From Ruegeria sp. HKCCD7303 (GTDB lineage: Bacteria; Pseudomonadota; Alphaproteobacteria; Rhodobacterales; Rhodobacteraceae), in assembly GCF_013111185.1 (NCBI RefSeq), contig NZ_WVRE01000008.1, positions 1-64,000 on the forward strand: a stretch of DNA of 64,000 nucleotides, read 5' to 3'. Below, one piece after another: positions 9,243-18,354 of this stretch (position 1 is its first letter; every line of letters begins with the position of its first letter). The notes under the pieces were generated by a model that was not told where the DNA came from, ran no database searches, and was given only the letters and a program-made list of their open reading frames with translations. A program made the position numbers and the translations under genes.

Positions 9243-9290
9243 CGTTCGTGAGCAGCGCAGCGTATGACCGTTTCGAGCCCAGAGTGGGTA
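9243..9290 (+). repeat. Intergenic two-hairpin repeat, copy D (partial)
   Basis: Forward-orientation partial copy showing the GCAGCGCAGCG linker followed by GACCGTTTCGAGCCCAGAG, the right-hand arm. The left arm is missing or decayed. Confidence 0.55.
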
Positions 9291-9295
9291 CAAAG

Positions 9296-10126
9296 TTAGA
9301 CGGGTAAACGTGCGTGGATCTCAATCGGGGCAATCAATCCGCCTTCTATGTTTCGAACCATGTGTTGAATCTTTAGCGCTGTGTCATCGCCCATGATCAG
9401 ATGCAGACCAAGGGGTGGAGGACCATCCGCGCGGCGTTGCGCCGCCGCCAAATCAGCAAAGAACTGTTTGGCAAATGCAGTGCGGTCGATCCGGTTGCTA
9501 ACCTCGAAACCAACGGATTTCAACGCCGCCTCATATGTCTCCGGTCGTGCTAGCGCACTCTGTTCTGAAGAAGAAGCCCAAGGAGCCGGATAGTCCATGT
9601 GTCCTTCTCCGACCTGCATCACATCGTAAATTGCAAAGATGCCACCTGGCTTGAGAACCCGTTTCGCCTCCTGCGCTACGCCCACTTTGTCCTCAATGTT
9701 CATACCTACGTGGATCATATATGCGGCGTCAAAGGATTCAGCTTCTAGCGGCAAATCGAGCACGTTGCCTTTGATAAGCTGAACCCTATCCGACAATCCG
9801 GTCCATTCGGTAAGGGCGCGTCCGGTCTCCACAAACTCTGCGGTCAAATCAATGCCGGTTACGTTCGCTCCGGTGGTCGCCGCGATATAGCGTGCTGGAC
9901 CGCCGAGGCCACATCCCAAATCGACAACCTGGCTTTCGGGCGTGAGGTCTAGAGCATTCACAAAGGGTTCGGTCGCAAGACGCCCGCCAATGTGAAATTC
10001 GTCAACCGGAGCCAACGCGTCATGAAAAAATGGCGGGGTTAAGTCCATAGCTGCGCAACCGTCAGAAATCCGTTTGAGCAAGTGTCCGGAATGGTAATGG
10101 CGCGCGACTTCATTGGGATTGGTCAT
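9296..10126 (-). CDS. Class I SAM-dependent methyltransferase
   Basis: The protein has 276 residues with SAM motif I VVDLGCGLGGPARYIA near residue 70, the acidic GIDLTAEF strand end, and the post-motif LKPGGIFAIYDVMQVGEG. The arrangement resembles the UbiE/sarcosine-dimethylglycine methyltransferase branch. The ATG follows a GGGGGC stretch. It stands alone between repeat copies D and E, so context does not help. A small-molecule N- or C-methyltransferase is the best call; the substrate is unknown. Confidence 0.85.
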   Translation of the reverse strand: MTNPNEVARHYHSGHLLKRISDGCAAMDLTPPFFHDALAPVDEFHIGGRLATEPFVNALDLTPESQVVDLGCGLGGPARYIAATTGANVTGIDLTAEFVETGRALTEWTGLSDRVQLIKGNVLDLPLEAESFDAAYMIHVGMNIEDKVGVAQEAKRVLKPGGIFAIYDVMQVGEGHMDYPAPWASSSEQSALARPETYEAALKSVGFEVSNRIDRTAFAKQFFADLAAAQRRADGPPPLGLHLIMGDDTALKIQHMVRNIEGGLIAPIEIHARLPV

Positions 10127-10179
10127 TTGGAAGCCCCCTAATCGGTGCTGATAGTTTAAACACAGTGATCCTGTATGTC

Positions 10180-10240
10180 AGCTTTGTCCGCATAGCAGTC
10201 GTTCACGCCAGATGCAGCGAACGAGGGCACCGAGCCCGTT
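10180..10240 (+). repeat. Intergenic two-hairpin repeat, copy E
   Basis: Forward copy: GCTTTGTCCGCATAGCAGTC, a diverged linker, GCAGCGAACG, then a decayed GAGCCC arm. It sits in the roughly 330-base divergent gap 10127-10454 between the methyltransferase and FAD oxidase genes. The rest of that gap must carry their promoters, but I can define no boxes. Confidence 0.6.
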
Positions 10241-10454
10241 TCCGTCGCGCATTGAGTGAACTGTGATCTGTGCCGTGTGCACGCCAGATTAGGTTAATTT
10301 TTCGAGTCATGTTAGCCTGTTAAGTGATCGCAGTTCATAAGCCGGCCAGTGCTTTCTTTGCGATCGGCCTTTCTATTGCGCACCCAAGTCCACTGATCGG
10401 CTCATTGGATACCCGTCTATTAGGCGGGAAAACTTGAAACGACGGGGGAAGAAT

Positions 10455-11825
10455 ATGACAGCCAAGACACCAAGTGAACTCCGCGACTTATTGCGCGGGG
10501 ATGTCATAACTGAGGACGACGCCAGCTACGAAGAGGCGCGCAATGTCCACAACGGGATGATCGACAAACGTCCCGCCGTTATTGTGCGGACCGCCAATGC
10601 AGGGGACGTGATGACGACCGTCAACTTCGCGCGCGATAACGGCCACGACCTTTCGGTTCGTGGCGGCGGGCATAGCGGGCCAGGATTTGGCACGAATAAT
10701 GGAGGAGTCGTTATCGACCTATCGCACATGCGTAGCGTTCGTGTCGATCCCGGCGCACAGACTGTTCGCGCCGAAGGAGGTGCGACTTGGGGCGATTTCA
10801 ACTCTGCCACACATGCCTTCGGCCTTGCCACCACAGGCGGCGTGATATCAACGACGGGTATCGCAGGACTCACGCTTGGTGGCGGGATTGGTTATCTGTC
10901 GCGCGGGCATGGTCTCTCTCTCGACAACCTGATTTCAGCGGACGTGGTGACAGCGGACGGCAAGATGCTGATGGCAAGCGAAGTCGAAAATGCCGATCTC
11001 TTTTGGGCGCTCCGTGGCGGCGGCGGCAACTTTGGTGTCTGCACCTCACTCGAGTACAAGCTTCAGCCGGTGGACACAGTTTACTGGGGCCCGATGTTCT
11101 TCGAGATAGAAGAGACAGAAACGATCTTCAAGTTCTACCGAGATTACATAAAGACGGCGCCGCGCGAGATGGGAGCCTTTCCAGCCTTCCAGATAGCTCC
11201 GCCGCTGCCTTTCATCCCTGAAGATCGCCACGGCGACATGTTTTGCGCTATCGTCGCCTGCTGGTCGGGTGATCCGGCAGAAGGAGAAAAACAGTTTAAG
11301 GCCTTCCACGAAGTCGCCGAGGTCAAGGCTGAACATGTCGGCCCTGTGCCTTATCCGGCTATCAACGCAGCCTTCGACGGCCTATTTCCAAAGGGCATAC
11401 GGCAGTATTGGAAGGGCAATTTCGTCAAGGAGCTTACCGATGAGGCAATTGCCGCCCACGTCCAGCACGGGCCCAACGCGCCGACGGTCAGTTCCACCAT
11501 GCATCTCTACCCGATCGACGGCGCCTGTCACGACGTGAACCCGGACGCAACGGCATTCGGGCACCGGGACTCCAATTTTTCGATGGTTGTCCTGGCCGCA
11601 TCTGACGACCCGGCCAACGATGCGGCGCATACCAAGTGGGTGCGGGACTACTCAGATGCGATAGCGCCGCACTCCGAGCCCGGCGGGTACATCAATTTCA
11701 TGGATGACGATGATGCCGGGCGCGCGCAGGAGAATTTCGGCGGCAACTATGAGCGGCTTCTCAAACTGAAGCGTCAGTACGATCCGGACAACCTTTTCCG
11801 CATAAACCAGAACATTGCTCCTTAG
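10455..11825 (+). CDS. FAD-linked oxidase, berberine-bridge-enzyme type
   Basis: The protein has 456 residues from the ATG at 10455, with GGGGGAA five bases upstream; an in-frame TTG at 10434 is less likely. A PCMH FAD domain (about 30-200) has the RGGGHSGPGFG loop, whose His is the usual covalent 8-alpha-N-histidyl FAD site. The position of the second (cysteinyl) link is occupied by Thr in GVISTTGIAGLTLGGG, so single covalent attachment is expected. The C-terminus ends with the BBE motif YDPDNLFRINQNI. Such oxidases act on sugars, alkaloids or phenols. The small alpha/beta-barrel gene follows 96 bases downstream. Confidence 0.85.
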   Translation: MTAKTPSELRDLLRGDVITEDDASYEEARNVHNGMIDKRPAVIVRTANAGDVMTTVNFARDNGHDLSVRGGGHSGPGFGTNNGGVVIDLSHMRSVRVDPGAQTVRAEGGATWGDFNSATHAFGLATTGGVISTTGIAGLTLGGGIGYLSRGHGLSLDNLISADVVTADGKMLMASEVENADLFWALRGGGGNFGVCTSLEYKLQPVDTVYWGPMFFEIEETETIFKFYRDYIKTAPREMGAFPAFQIAPPLPFIPEDRHGDMFCAIVACWSGDPAEGEKQFKAFHEVAEVKAEHVGPVPYPAINAAFDGLFPKGIRQYWKGNFVKELTDEAIAAHVQHGPNAPTVSSTMHLYPIDGACHDVNPDATAFGHRDSNFSMVVLAASDDPANDAAHTKWVRDYSDAIAPHSEPGGYINFMDDDDAGRAQENFGGNYERLLKLKRQYDPDNLFRINQNIAP

Positions 11826-11921
11826 ATCGAAGACACTGAACTAGAAAAGGCCTGCCTTGTCATCCTGGCTGTTGCCGACGGGGCAGGTCAGAACATTTTT
11901 ATTTACAGGAAGGGACACCAC

Positions 11922-12236
11922 ATGATGATCGCACGCTGGACCTGTGAGGCGAAGTTCGGAATGAAATCAGAGGCGTTGGCGCTTCACAAGGAATGGGCCG
12001 AGCAGATCGGCTCGCAGACGGATATCGATATGTCGAAAAGCCGGATCGTTACCGGTTCGGTTGGCGCCAAGGAAGCAATCATTCAAGACGAATTCGAGAT
12101 CGAAAATCTTGCCGAACTGGATGCGTTTTTTGACAAAATCGCTTCGATCAAGATGCACGCCAACTGGGGAAAAAAGATGGGGGAAATGATAGTTTCCGGC
12201 TCGACATATTGGGAGGTTTTTCGCGTCGTGGAGTAA
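11922..12236 (+). CDS. Small protein, probable dimeric alpha/beta-barrel fold
   Basis: The protein has 104 residues; GGAAGGG lies eight bases before the ATG. I do not recognise a named family. The pattern of an N-terminal strand (MMIARWTCEAKFG), amphipathic helix (SEALALHKEWAEQIG), further strands (SRIVTGSVGA) and a helix (LAELDAFFDKI), ending in TYWEVFRVVE, resembles NIPSNAP/Dabb-type ferredoxin-like barrels. It follows the FAD oxidase in the same direction and may be its partner; that is inference. Confidence 0.7.
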   Translation: MMIARWTCEAKFGMKSEALALHKEWAEQIGSQTDIDMSKSRIVTGSVGAKEAIIQDEFEIENLAELDAFFDKIASIKMHANWGKKMGEMIVSGSTYWEVFRVVE

Positions 12237-12282
12237 TGGACGAGGATCTCCCAGAACGTCATCCAAGCGACCGGCTGCGAAT

Positions 12283-12330
12283 AACTGCTTTGGGCTCAAA
12301 GCGGCCCTGAGAAATGACGCAGCACATCGC
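12283..12330 (-). repeat. Intergenic two-hairpin repeat, copy F (partial)
   Basis: Reverse-orientation fragment consisting mainly of the hairpin with stem GCTTTG/CAAAGC around GGCT. The second arm is not recognisable. It lies between the small barrel gene and the broken cyclase gene. Confidence 0.5.
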
Positions 12331-12449
12331 CCGTGGTGAATGTAGGCGCGCGCTTTGGGTTGGGTGGCGGTAGAATATCGAAAGGAGAGAACGAGGTACA
12401 TGTCTGCCGCTCGGCTATCAGCCTAGGCTCTCGTGACCCATCTAGGGCT

Positions 12450-14102
12450 CTATGCTTGGATCGGATCACCTGGCAAACCAATAGCCTCTCTAATGGGGTC
12501 AGGCAGATGAAGATTTTGTGCGAGGATATCCGCTTTTTCTGACAGCGCTTCAGCACGTTCTGCAGCAGTTTCCGCTTTGGAGTGCATTCCCGACTCCCTA
12601 AGTATCCAAGCCTTCACTAACCAAAAGTGTCTGCAGTAGGGACGCATTTCAGTCGCGTCTGAAATTGCTTCGATCGCGAGTTGCTTATCACCTGCCATCA
12701 TGTGGGCAATTGAAAGGGGATAAAGCCGGTACGGAAGAAACGGATCCTCGGTGGAACGACACACGGCCTTTGCTAAACTCTTCCGAGCAGCCTCCCAGTT
12801 GCCAGCAATAAGCTCTGTGTAGCCGCTCGCCTCCATGCCCAAAACGTAGCTGGGATTCAGTCGGAAAATTCTATCAATGTCTTTCCGCGCACCATGCAGA
12901 TCGCCCGCGAGGCGTGATCGCACCTGTGCCCGCGTGTACCAGCAATAGTCGGAGCGAGGCGCAGCCTGAACAGCCTTGTTCGACGACTCGATGATCCGCG
13001 TGCGCAGATCAGGACCAGCCTCGCGATAGCATGCTTCCAAAGGGTACAGTTTGGCTTCACACCACATCGCAAGCCCGGACCCATTCTCAGGATCAAGTCG
13101 AAGCGCTCGCTCCAGCAATTTACTCGCATGATTATAGTCCTCGACGGTGGCACGATAAAAGAGCATAGCCGCTCGGGATCTCAACTCACTGGGGCTCAAT
13201 TGATCGTCTGGAATGTCGCTAAGTCGGTCACCGTCAAATGCGTTGATCTGCAGCCGCAATTCGTCCGAGAGCTGCTCTGCAGCCCGGTCAGTCAATTCAA
13301 ACAGGTTCTCAGCATCTCCGTTTAATAAGCGAGACCAAATCACCTGCCCATCTCCTAAGCGGGTAAGGCTGGACGAGATCCTTGCTTCGGTCTCTCGGCA
13401 GCGCAATCTGCACCTTAGGCTATACGTTGCTTCGGTCTCGAACGTTAAATCTGTTGCGATCACACGTACACCAGTACGGCGCGAAAGACTGTGAACTAAT
13501 TGCTCCTGCAGATCAGCACAAACCTCAAGCGTTTCTCTCGTTTCGGGAGCACTTGTGACCGGCTCCACTGCAATGGACGGCAAATCGGTGTGCTCAATTT
13601 CACGCTGCATTGCGGGCCGCCATTGAAACCCGTTCACCGGATTAGCAAGGTTCTTTAAATCGAACGTACCCGCATCGCTGAAACCCACTGACAGCTTTTC
13701 GTCCAACTGCCGCTTAAGGTCTTCGGAGATCATCACTCCGCCGGGTGGCGCCTCGGTTTACAGGCGCGCGGTGATGTTGATGCCGGCGCCATAAATGTCA
13801 GTCTCGTCTTGAACGATCTCCCCGAGATGCGCGGCCATCCTCAGCCTGATTTTCTCGTGGTTGACCAATGCCAATTGCACAATTTGAGCGGTTTCGATTG
13901 CCGCTGAAACCGAAGGAAAGGCAATGATCCATCCGTCACCCATCCGTTTCAGTATATCGCCGCCTCTTCGAATGGCCTCGGGCTCTAGACGTTTATCACG
14001 AAGTTCGCGAACCAACTCGATTGCGAGCGACTGATCCGCCTCCATTGCGGACGTATAGCCGACCAGGTCGGCCATCAAGATCACAGCAAGGCGAGCTCTC
14101 AT
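12450..14102 (-). pseudogene. Cyclase-TPR gene interrupted by one in-frame stop
   Basis: Two adjacent reading frames are in the same phase and separated by a single TAA (13758-13760). The upstream part (114 residues) is a complete-looking cyclase core with ADLVGYT, GDGWI and INITARL. The downstream part (429 residues) continues the paralogue alignment after ARL, has a degenerate TolB-like region that lacks the FDNMSGDPEQ signature, then TPR-like helices. Aligned with the intact copies, the stop falls on the Glu of ARLEAL, so GAA to TAA is the simplest explanation. Together they give about 550 codons, matching the 569- and 577-residue paralogues. It could be a recent pseudogene, or the two parts could be made separately from the ATG at 13736. 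Confidence 0.8.
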
Positions 14103-14189
14103 GCAGCGAAGTTAGGACAACATTAAAGTTTTGTCATCTTTTGAAAGCGGAGGATGCTACCTCAGAACATCATCACGGCATGCAGCGAA

Positions 14190-14264
14190 AGACTGCTAAG
14201 TCCGCACAGCGGTCATTGATGCACTGCGCAGCGAACGTCTGCTTTGAGCCCAAAGCGGGCAGTC
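14190..14264 (+). repeat. Intergenic two-hairpin repeat, copy G (reference copy)
   Basis: Best-preserved copy, about 75 bases. The left arm runs GACTGCTAAGTCCGCAC to AGCGGTC, then a linker ATTGATGCACTGCGCAGC, then a right arm whose stem is GCTTTG/CAAAGC around AGCC. Both arms can form hairpins. It lies in the divergent gap between the broken cyclase and TetR genes. Confidence 0.75.
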
Positions 14265-14307
14265 GGATCCGCCGCATTTTCAGATGCCGAGTCGAAAATG
14301 ATACAGC

Positions 14308-14934
14308 TCAGCGCTCACCGACAATGATATTCAGAATTGCGTTCAGGTCCTCGCCCAAAGGATCTCGCGGACCAGTCTCGAAGACCACCTCTGACCACAT
14401 AAAATAGACCACGAAGAGCCGCGCGCGCATTTCCAACTCGCTTTCATTGGTGCCGGCTTGGTTGAGCAGACCTTTTGCGAATTCTATCCGCATGTCCCGC
14501 ACGCGATCGACAAGGTCGCGTACACTGGCGTCGGTTTGCGCCCACGAGGCAAAAGCAAGATCCAGTTTGCCGCTTTCCTTTTCCCGGATCACCCGAATAA
14601 GGTGCAGAGTCTTCTCCCGAACAGATCCCTCAAACGCGCGTGCGTCTTCCATGAATTCCTGACTGAACTCTTCGATCCAATAGAACTTCATCGCATCAAG
14701 CAGATCGTTTCGGTCGCGAAAGTGCCAGTAGAACCCGCTTTTTGCGACATTCAGCTTTCGTGCCAGATCGACCACACGAACAGCATCGATCCCACCTGCA
14801 ACAAGGATCTCCAGCGCCTTGTTCAGCCAGTCGCGTTTAGACACACGGCCCGTAGGCCGCCCTTTCGGCTCTAATTCCCGTACCGATCTATCAACTAGAC
14901 TCGGCTGTACAGTATTTGTTACCTTTTTATTCAT
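14308..14934 (-). CDS. TetR-family transcriptional regulator
   Basis: The protein has 208 residues from the ATG at 14934. An upstream extension of the open frame overlaps the divergent hydrolase gene and is not family-like. The N-terminal helix-turn-helix (about residues 33-70) reads GIDAVRVVDLARKLNVAKSGFYWHFRDRNDLLDAM, here described in part: the recognition helix is VAKSGFYWHF. The C-terminal ligand domain is of the TetR_C type. It is divergent from the exported hydrolase gene with only about 31 bases between starts, so it very likely controls that gene. Confidence 0.9.
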   Translation of the reverse strand: MNKKVTNTVQPSLVDRSVRELEPKGRPTGRVSKRDWLNKALEILVAGGIDAVRVVDLARKLNVAKSGFYWHFRDRNDLLDAMKFYWIEEFSQEFMEDARAFEGSVREKTLHLIRVIREKESGKLDLAFASWAQTDASVRDLVDRVRDMRIEFAKGLLNQAGTNESELEMRARLFVVYFMWSEVVFETGPRDPLGEDLNAILNIIVGER

Positions 14935-14965
14935 CTGGCTAGCATCAATGGAGGAAACAGTGACT

Positions 14966-16249
14966 ATGCATATTGTCCTAAATCGATCCAGAACGCTACG
15001 ATGGATGAATATGATTGCTGTCCTGGCGATTAGCTCGCTGTCTGAACCTGCCTTCGCACAGGAAGTGTCTCCAACGGAACCCTTCGGAGAGCGCGACACC
15101 TACTATCCGAACACTGAGGCTTTGGGTAAGGACGAGATGCGGGTAATTGCCTGCGGAACGGGGATGCCGACAACCCGGGCTGCGCAAGCTGCGGCGTGTT
15201 TTCTTGTCGAGTTGGGCAACGGCGACAAATTCATCTTCGATATCGGGTCAGGATCGGCAGAGCGAATTTCTTCGCTTCAAATCCCATACGACTATCTCGA
15301 CAAAGTGTTCATCGGCCATCTTCACGCGGACCACTTCGGCTCGCTTGCCGAGTTATGGATTGGCGGCGCACTTATGGGGAGGCAGAAACCCTTGCGTGTC
15401 TGGGGGCCAAGCGGTCCATCCGAGGAACTGGGCACCGCCGCCGCAATCGAGGCGCTGAAGATGGTATATCGTTGGGACCTCGCAGGGCGCGTCGGACTTG
15501 TGGATTTTAGAGGCTACGATCTTCAGGTTAACGAGTTCGACTACAAGGGTGAGAATGCAGTGGTCTATGAGGAAGACGGGGTTACAATCCGCTCCTGGCC
15601 TGCAATCCACTCGCTCGATGGACCTGTGAGTTTTGGTCTGGAATGGAACGGCCTGAAGTTCGTCTTCAGTTCAGATACCTATCCGAACAATTGGTTCAAC
15701 GAGTATGCCAAGGACGCGGATCTTGCCATCCACGAGTGTTTCGTAGCTGTGCCGTCTCTGGTTGCGAAGATGGGGTTTACTCCGGAACAGGCCCTGTTGG
15801 TAGGGACGCAAATCCATACAGCCCCCGAGGCTTTCGGCAAGGTTATGAGCGAAATCGAACCGCGGATGGCCGTCGCCTATCACTTCTTCAAGGATTTCGA
15901 CACGACGGCGGAGGTATACAGCCGCATCCGAACGACCTACGAAGGACCACTAAGCCTCGCTGAAGACTTTATGGTTTGGAATATCACTGAGGACGAAATC
16001 CGGGTCCGTTTGGCGGTCGTCGAAGAGGCCACGTGGGCCCCGCCACTCACTGGAGAAGCGCAACCGCCAGGTGGCGACGCTGATCGGGAAGCCTTTAGCG
16101 ACAGTTCCGGCGTAGCCGTAGAGGACATGATCTATTCTGACTTTATTCTTGGGGGGAGCTGGGATGGTGTCGAAGACGCGCTTCGCGGTGTATACAAGGA
16201 AGCAGAAGAGAAACTCGGTCAGACCTTCCCATATCCGGGCGACGAATAA
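14966..16249 (+). CDS. Exported metallo-beta-lactamase-fold hydrolase
   Basis: The protein has 427 residues from the ATG at 14966, which has GGAGGAAA eight bases upstream. A Sec signal peptide is visible (basic start, hydrophobic MIAVLAISSL, AFA cleavage before QEV), so it acts in the periplasm. The zinc motif is HLHADHFG near residue 117, in a domain starting RVIACGTGMPTTRAAQAA, like arylsulfatase/RNase Z-type hydrolases and the proteins RefSeq names GntH of guanitoxin pathways. No guanitoxin genes are nearby, so that name should not be taken as function. Distal ligands lie in SSDTYPN and AVAYHFF. A strong terminator follows. Confidence 0.85.
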   Translation: MHIVLNRSRTLRWMNMIAVLAISSLSEPAFAQEVSPTEPFGERDTYYPNTEALGKDEMRVIACGTGMPTTRAAQAAACFLVELGNGDKFIFDIGSGSAERISSLQIPYDYLDKVFIGHLHADHFGSLAELWIGGALMGRQKPLRVWGPSGPSEELGTAAAIEALKMVYRWDLAGRVGLVDFRGYDLQVNEFDYKGENAVVYEEDGVTIRSWPAIHSLDGPVSFGLEWNGLKFVFSSDTYPNNWFNEYAKDADLAIHECFVAVPSLVAKMGFTPEQALLVGTQIHTAPEAFGKVMSEIEPRMAVAYHFFKDFDTTAEVYSRIRTTYEGPLSLAEDFMVWNITEDEIRVRLAVVEEATWAPPLTGEAQPPGGDADREAFSDSSGVAVEDMIYSDFILGGSWDGVEDALRGVYKEAEEKLGQTFPYPGDE

Positions 16250-16259
16250 ATTCAGTGAT

Positions 16260-16300
16260 GATCCCGAAGCAAGAATGCGCGTCGGGATCTCATTTTTTTT
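16260..16300 (+). terminator. Rho-independent terminator after the hydrolase gene
   Basis: A perfect eight-base stem GATCCCGA/TCGGGATC (16260-16267 and 16282-16289) is followed by CA and a run of eight T. It sits 11 bases after the hydrolase stop codon. Confidence 0.85.
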
Positions 16301-16499
16301 CAGGCTTGCTATGAACAGTCCCGTACTCACTGCTCCCGCTATCTACGCGGGACATGATCTGGCGGACACTCTTCCAGTTCGAGCTCATGATGTGGAAAAT
16401 CGCGACGCGGGCGTTGGTGGCGGCCAACCGAGTGAACAAGCGGCTGCTTCGTCCGCGAAATGGTCGTTCGGAACATACCCCAGCGCCGCACAGCAGCGA

Positions 16500-16572
16500 A
16501 CGGCTACTGAGTCCGCACTGCGGTCACTGATGCACTGCGCAGCGAACGACTGTTCCGAGCCCTAAGCGGGCA
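16500..16572 (+). repeat. Intergenic two-hairpin repeat, copy H
   Basis: Forward copy nearly identical to copy G in the linker (TGATGCACTGCGCAGCGAACG). The right arm is CTGTTCCGAGCCCTAAGCGGGC. Its left arm is GGCTACTGAGTCCGCACTGCGGTC. Confidence 0.75.
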
Positions 16573-17078
16573 ATTTCTGATAGCTCAAAGGCTTTTTGTG
16601 TATAAGGTTTGCATTGCATCAAAACTGTCTCTGAAAAGATTTTGACGAAAGGCTGAACAGCTACGAGTTTAAATAAATCACATCACGCCGATGTTTTTTC
16701 TCGATTCCAGCATGCAGATTTCCTATACTAAAGTGGCAATCAGTGAGTGGTTGTTTCATTTAATCGATTCTGGTCGCTCCTCCCATTTGCGGTCGGAGCG
16801 ACAAATTTTTTGACATGCTTGACGAAAAGCGTTCTAACCAGCTTCTTGATCCGATTGATTGATTTATTTTCCGCTAAAGTAAGTTCGGTAAATACTGCCG
16901 CTTTCCAAGTTCACTGAGTTTATTGCTGGGCGCGAGCATAACGCAGAGTTTGCTCCTGACCGTTATAGAGTTCGCGGCCAAGACTAAAGTCTAGGGTGGG
17001 GGCGGATCCACAAATGCAACGTGAACTGAGCAAAACGGATACTTCACATCGATCGGGCGAACGTGCAAAAGGTCCTAA
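16573..17078. other. Gene-free AT-rich gap with a possible small RNA
   Basis: No protein gene is supportable in about 500 bases. A TTGACG box at 16642-16647 lies upstream of an AT-rich stretch (TTTAAATAAA, about 16668), and an orphan terminator follows at 16773-16811. This would fit a transcript of about 130 bases on the plus strand, but the promoter spacing is poor. The part after 16811 shows nothing clear apart from the end of the regulator gene. Confidence 0.35.
16773..16811 (+). terminator. Orphan rho-independent terminator
   Basis: A perfect eight-base stem GTCGCTCC/GGAGCGAC (16773-16780 and 16795-16802) is followed by AAATTTTTT. No gene on the plus strand ends within 500 bases upstream, and the nearest gene is on the other strand, so it may end a small RNA. 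Confidence 0.7.
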
Positions 17079-17699
17079 CTATACCGGAGAGTTCGAATTT
17101 GCTAGCAAAGCAGCTTGCGTTCTATTACTCACCCGCAGTTTTCCGAGAATATTCGTTATATGAAACTTCACGGTCACTTCCTTTAAACTTAAATCTTGCG
17201 CTATCGATTTGTTGGATTGACCTGATGCCAGCATCTGGAGGATCTGCCTCTCTCGAGCTGTTAAGCCATAGATTTTCAGTCTATCTTCAGATTGTTTCAG
17301 AGAATTGTCACTTGAGTGATCAACAGGACTATTCGCAATCAGTTCGTTGATACTAGCTAGCATCAAATCCACAGGCATAGACTTTGGAAAATAGGCGAGC
17401 GCCCCAAGTTCAATGGCTTTATCCGCAACTTCAGGAGAGGCTACTCCGGAAATTATCACTGTTTTTTGGTTTGGAAACCGCGATCTGAGTCTCACTAGAC
17501 CCTCTAACCCGTCCATTCCTGGCATCTGATAGTCAATAATGGCGAGATCGATATTTCTGAAAGCTGAAAGCGATACGTATGCTTCCTCAGCGCTTGAAGC
17601 TACTTTTACTTCAAACCCAGCTTTTTCAGACAGATAGGCGGCCAAGGTATCGCGAACCAGTTGGTGATCATCGGCTAGTAAAATAGTACGCATCGACAA
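17079..17699 (-). CDS. NarL/FixJ-type two-component response regulator
   Basis: The protein has 206 residues. A receiver domain (about 4-118) has LLADDHQ, the phosphoacceptor Asp in LAIIDYQMPGMDG and the Lys in YFPKSMP. A LuxR helix-turn-helix follows (about 143-203: LTARERQILQMLASGQSNKSIA). Start choice is open: a TTG at 17699 has GGAGG eight bases upstream, while the ATG six bases later has longer spacing. It is divergent from the exported protein and hybrid kinase genes, so the three probably form one signalling unit. Confidence 0.92.
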   Translation of the reverse strand: MSMRTILLADDHQLVRDTLAAYLSEKAGFEVKVASSAEEAYVSLSAFRNIDLAIIDYQMPGMDGLEGLVRLRSRFPNQKTVIISGVASPEVADKAIELGALAYFPKSMPVDLMLASINELIANSPVDHSSDNSLKQSEDRLKIYGLTARERQILQMLASGQSNKSIAQDLSLKEVTVKFHITNILGKLRVSNRTQAALLANSNSPV

Positions 17700-17828
17700 C
17701 TAGGTTGCCTCCGAATAAGAACTATTGTCCACCAAGCGGCGATTGGCTCGGCTTTCCTTACAGTATGTTCGCTGCCCAATTAAATGATAACATCAATGTA
17801 ACACCATGCGTTTGGGGAGGCCAACTCT

Positions 17829-18308
17829 ATGATATCAAAAAGTGTTCTGAGCATCGTTTTAGCACTTGTCGCGATGTGTTTTTCATCAGCTAACGCACAA
17901 AATTCAATCCCATTGACGGTTGTGCTTGTTGGTGGAGAGCAAATAGAACTCTCATTGGAGGACTTGGATTCGTTGGAACAGGTTTCCTTTTCTACTTCTA
18001 CAATTTGGACTGACGGAGTCCGAAAATTCAGCGGCGTGCCGGTTTCCGGCCTGCTTGGAAACCTCAACGCCGAAGGTAGTCTTCTTAAATTATTCGCTTT
18101 GAACGACTATTCAATAGAAATGCCCGTTGCAGAGTTGGAGTCGGAAGTGCCGATAATCGCGACCCGGATTGACGGCGCCACAATATCGGTTCGTGAAAAA
18201 GGACCTTACTGGATAATGTTTCCGTTTGACGACAGTCCTGACTATCAAACAGAGACGACTTTCGCCCGCTCAATCTGGCAGTTGCAACGAATTGTTCTTC
18301 ACGAATGA
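17829..18308 (+). CDS. Small exported protein, sulfite-oxidase-like (molybdopterin-binding) fold
   Basis: The protein has 159 residues with a clear Sec signal peptide (MISKSVLSIVLALVAMCFSS, cleavage near ANA/QN) and GGGAGG eight bases before the ATG. The remainder resembles a trimmed oxidoreductase molybdopterin-binding domain: TVVLVGGEQIELSLEDLDSL, then FSGVPVSGLLG, then KGPYWIMFPFDDSP. The cofactor Cys of true sulfite oxidases is not evident, so it may be a ligand-sensing relative. Its position 46 bases before a membrane hybrid kinase suggests it is that kinase's periplasmic partner; inference. Confidence 0.7.
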   Translation: MISKSVLSIVLALVAMCFSSANAQNSIPLTVVLVGGEQIELSLEDLDSLEQVSFSTSTIWTDGVRKFSGVPVSGLLGNLNAEGSLLKLFALNDYSIEMPVAELESEVPIIATRIDGATISVREKGPYWIMFPFDDSPDYQTETTFARSIWQLQRIVLHE

Positions 18309-18354
18309 GTTGTAAGCGACTCTAGTCTAAAAGGCAGAGTCTCAGGGAGTTGTG

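Noticed and set aside
14966-16249. Guanitoxin biosynthesis (GntH-like) assignment
   Set aside because: Similarity to proteins carrying that name does not imply the pathway; no other guanitoxin genes are present, and the protein is exported.
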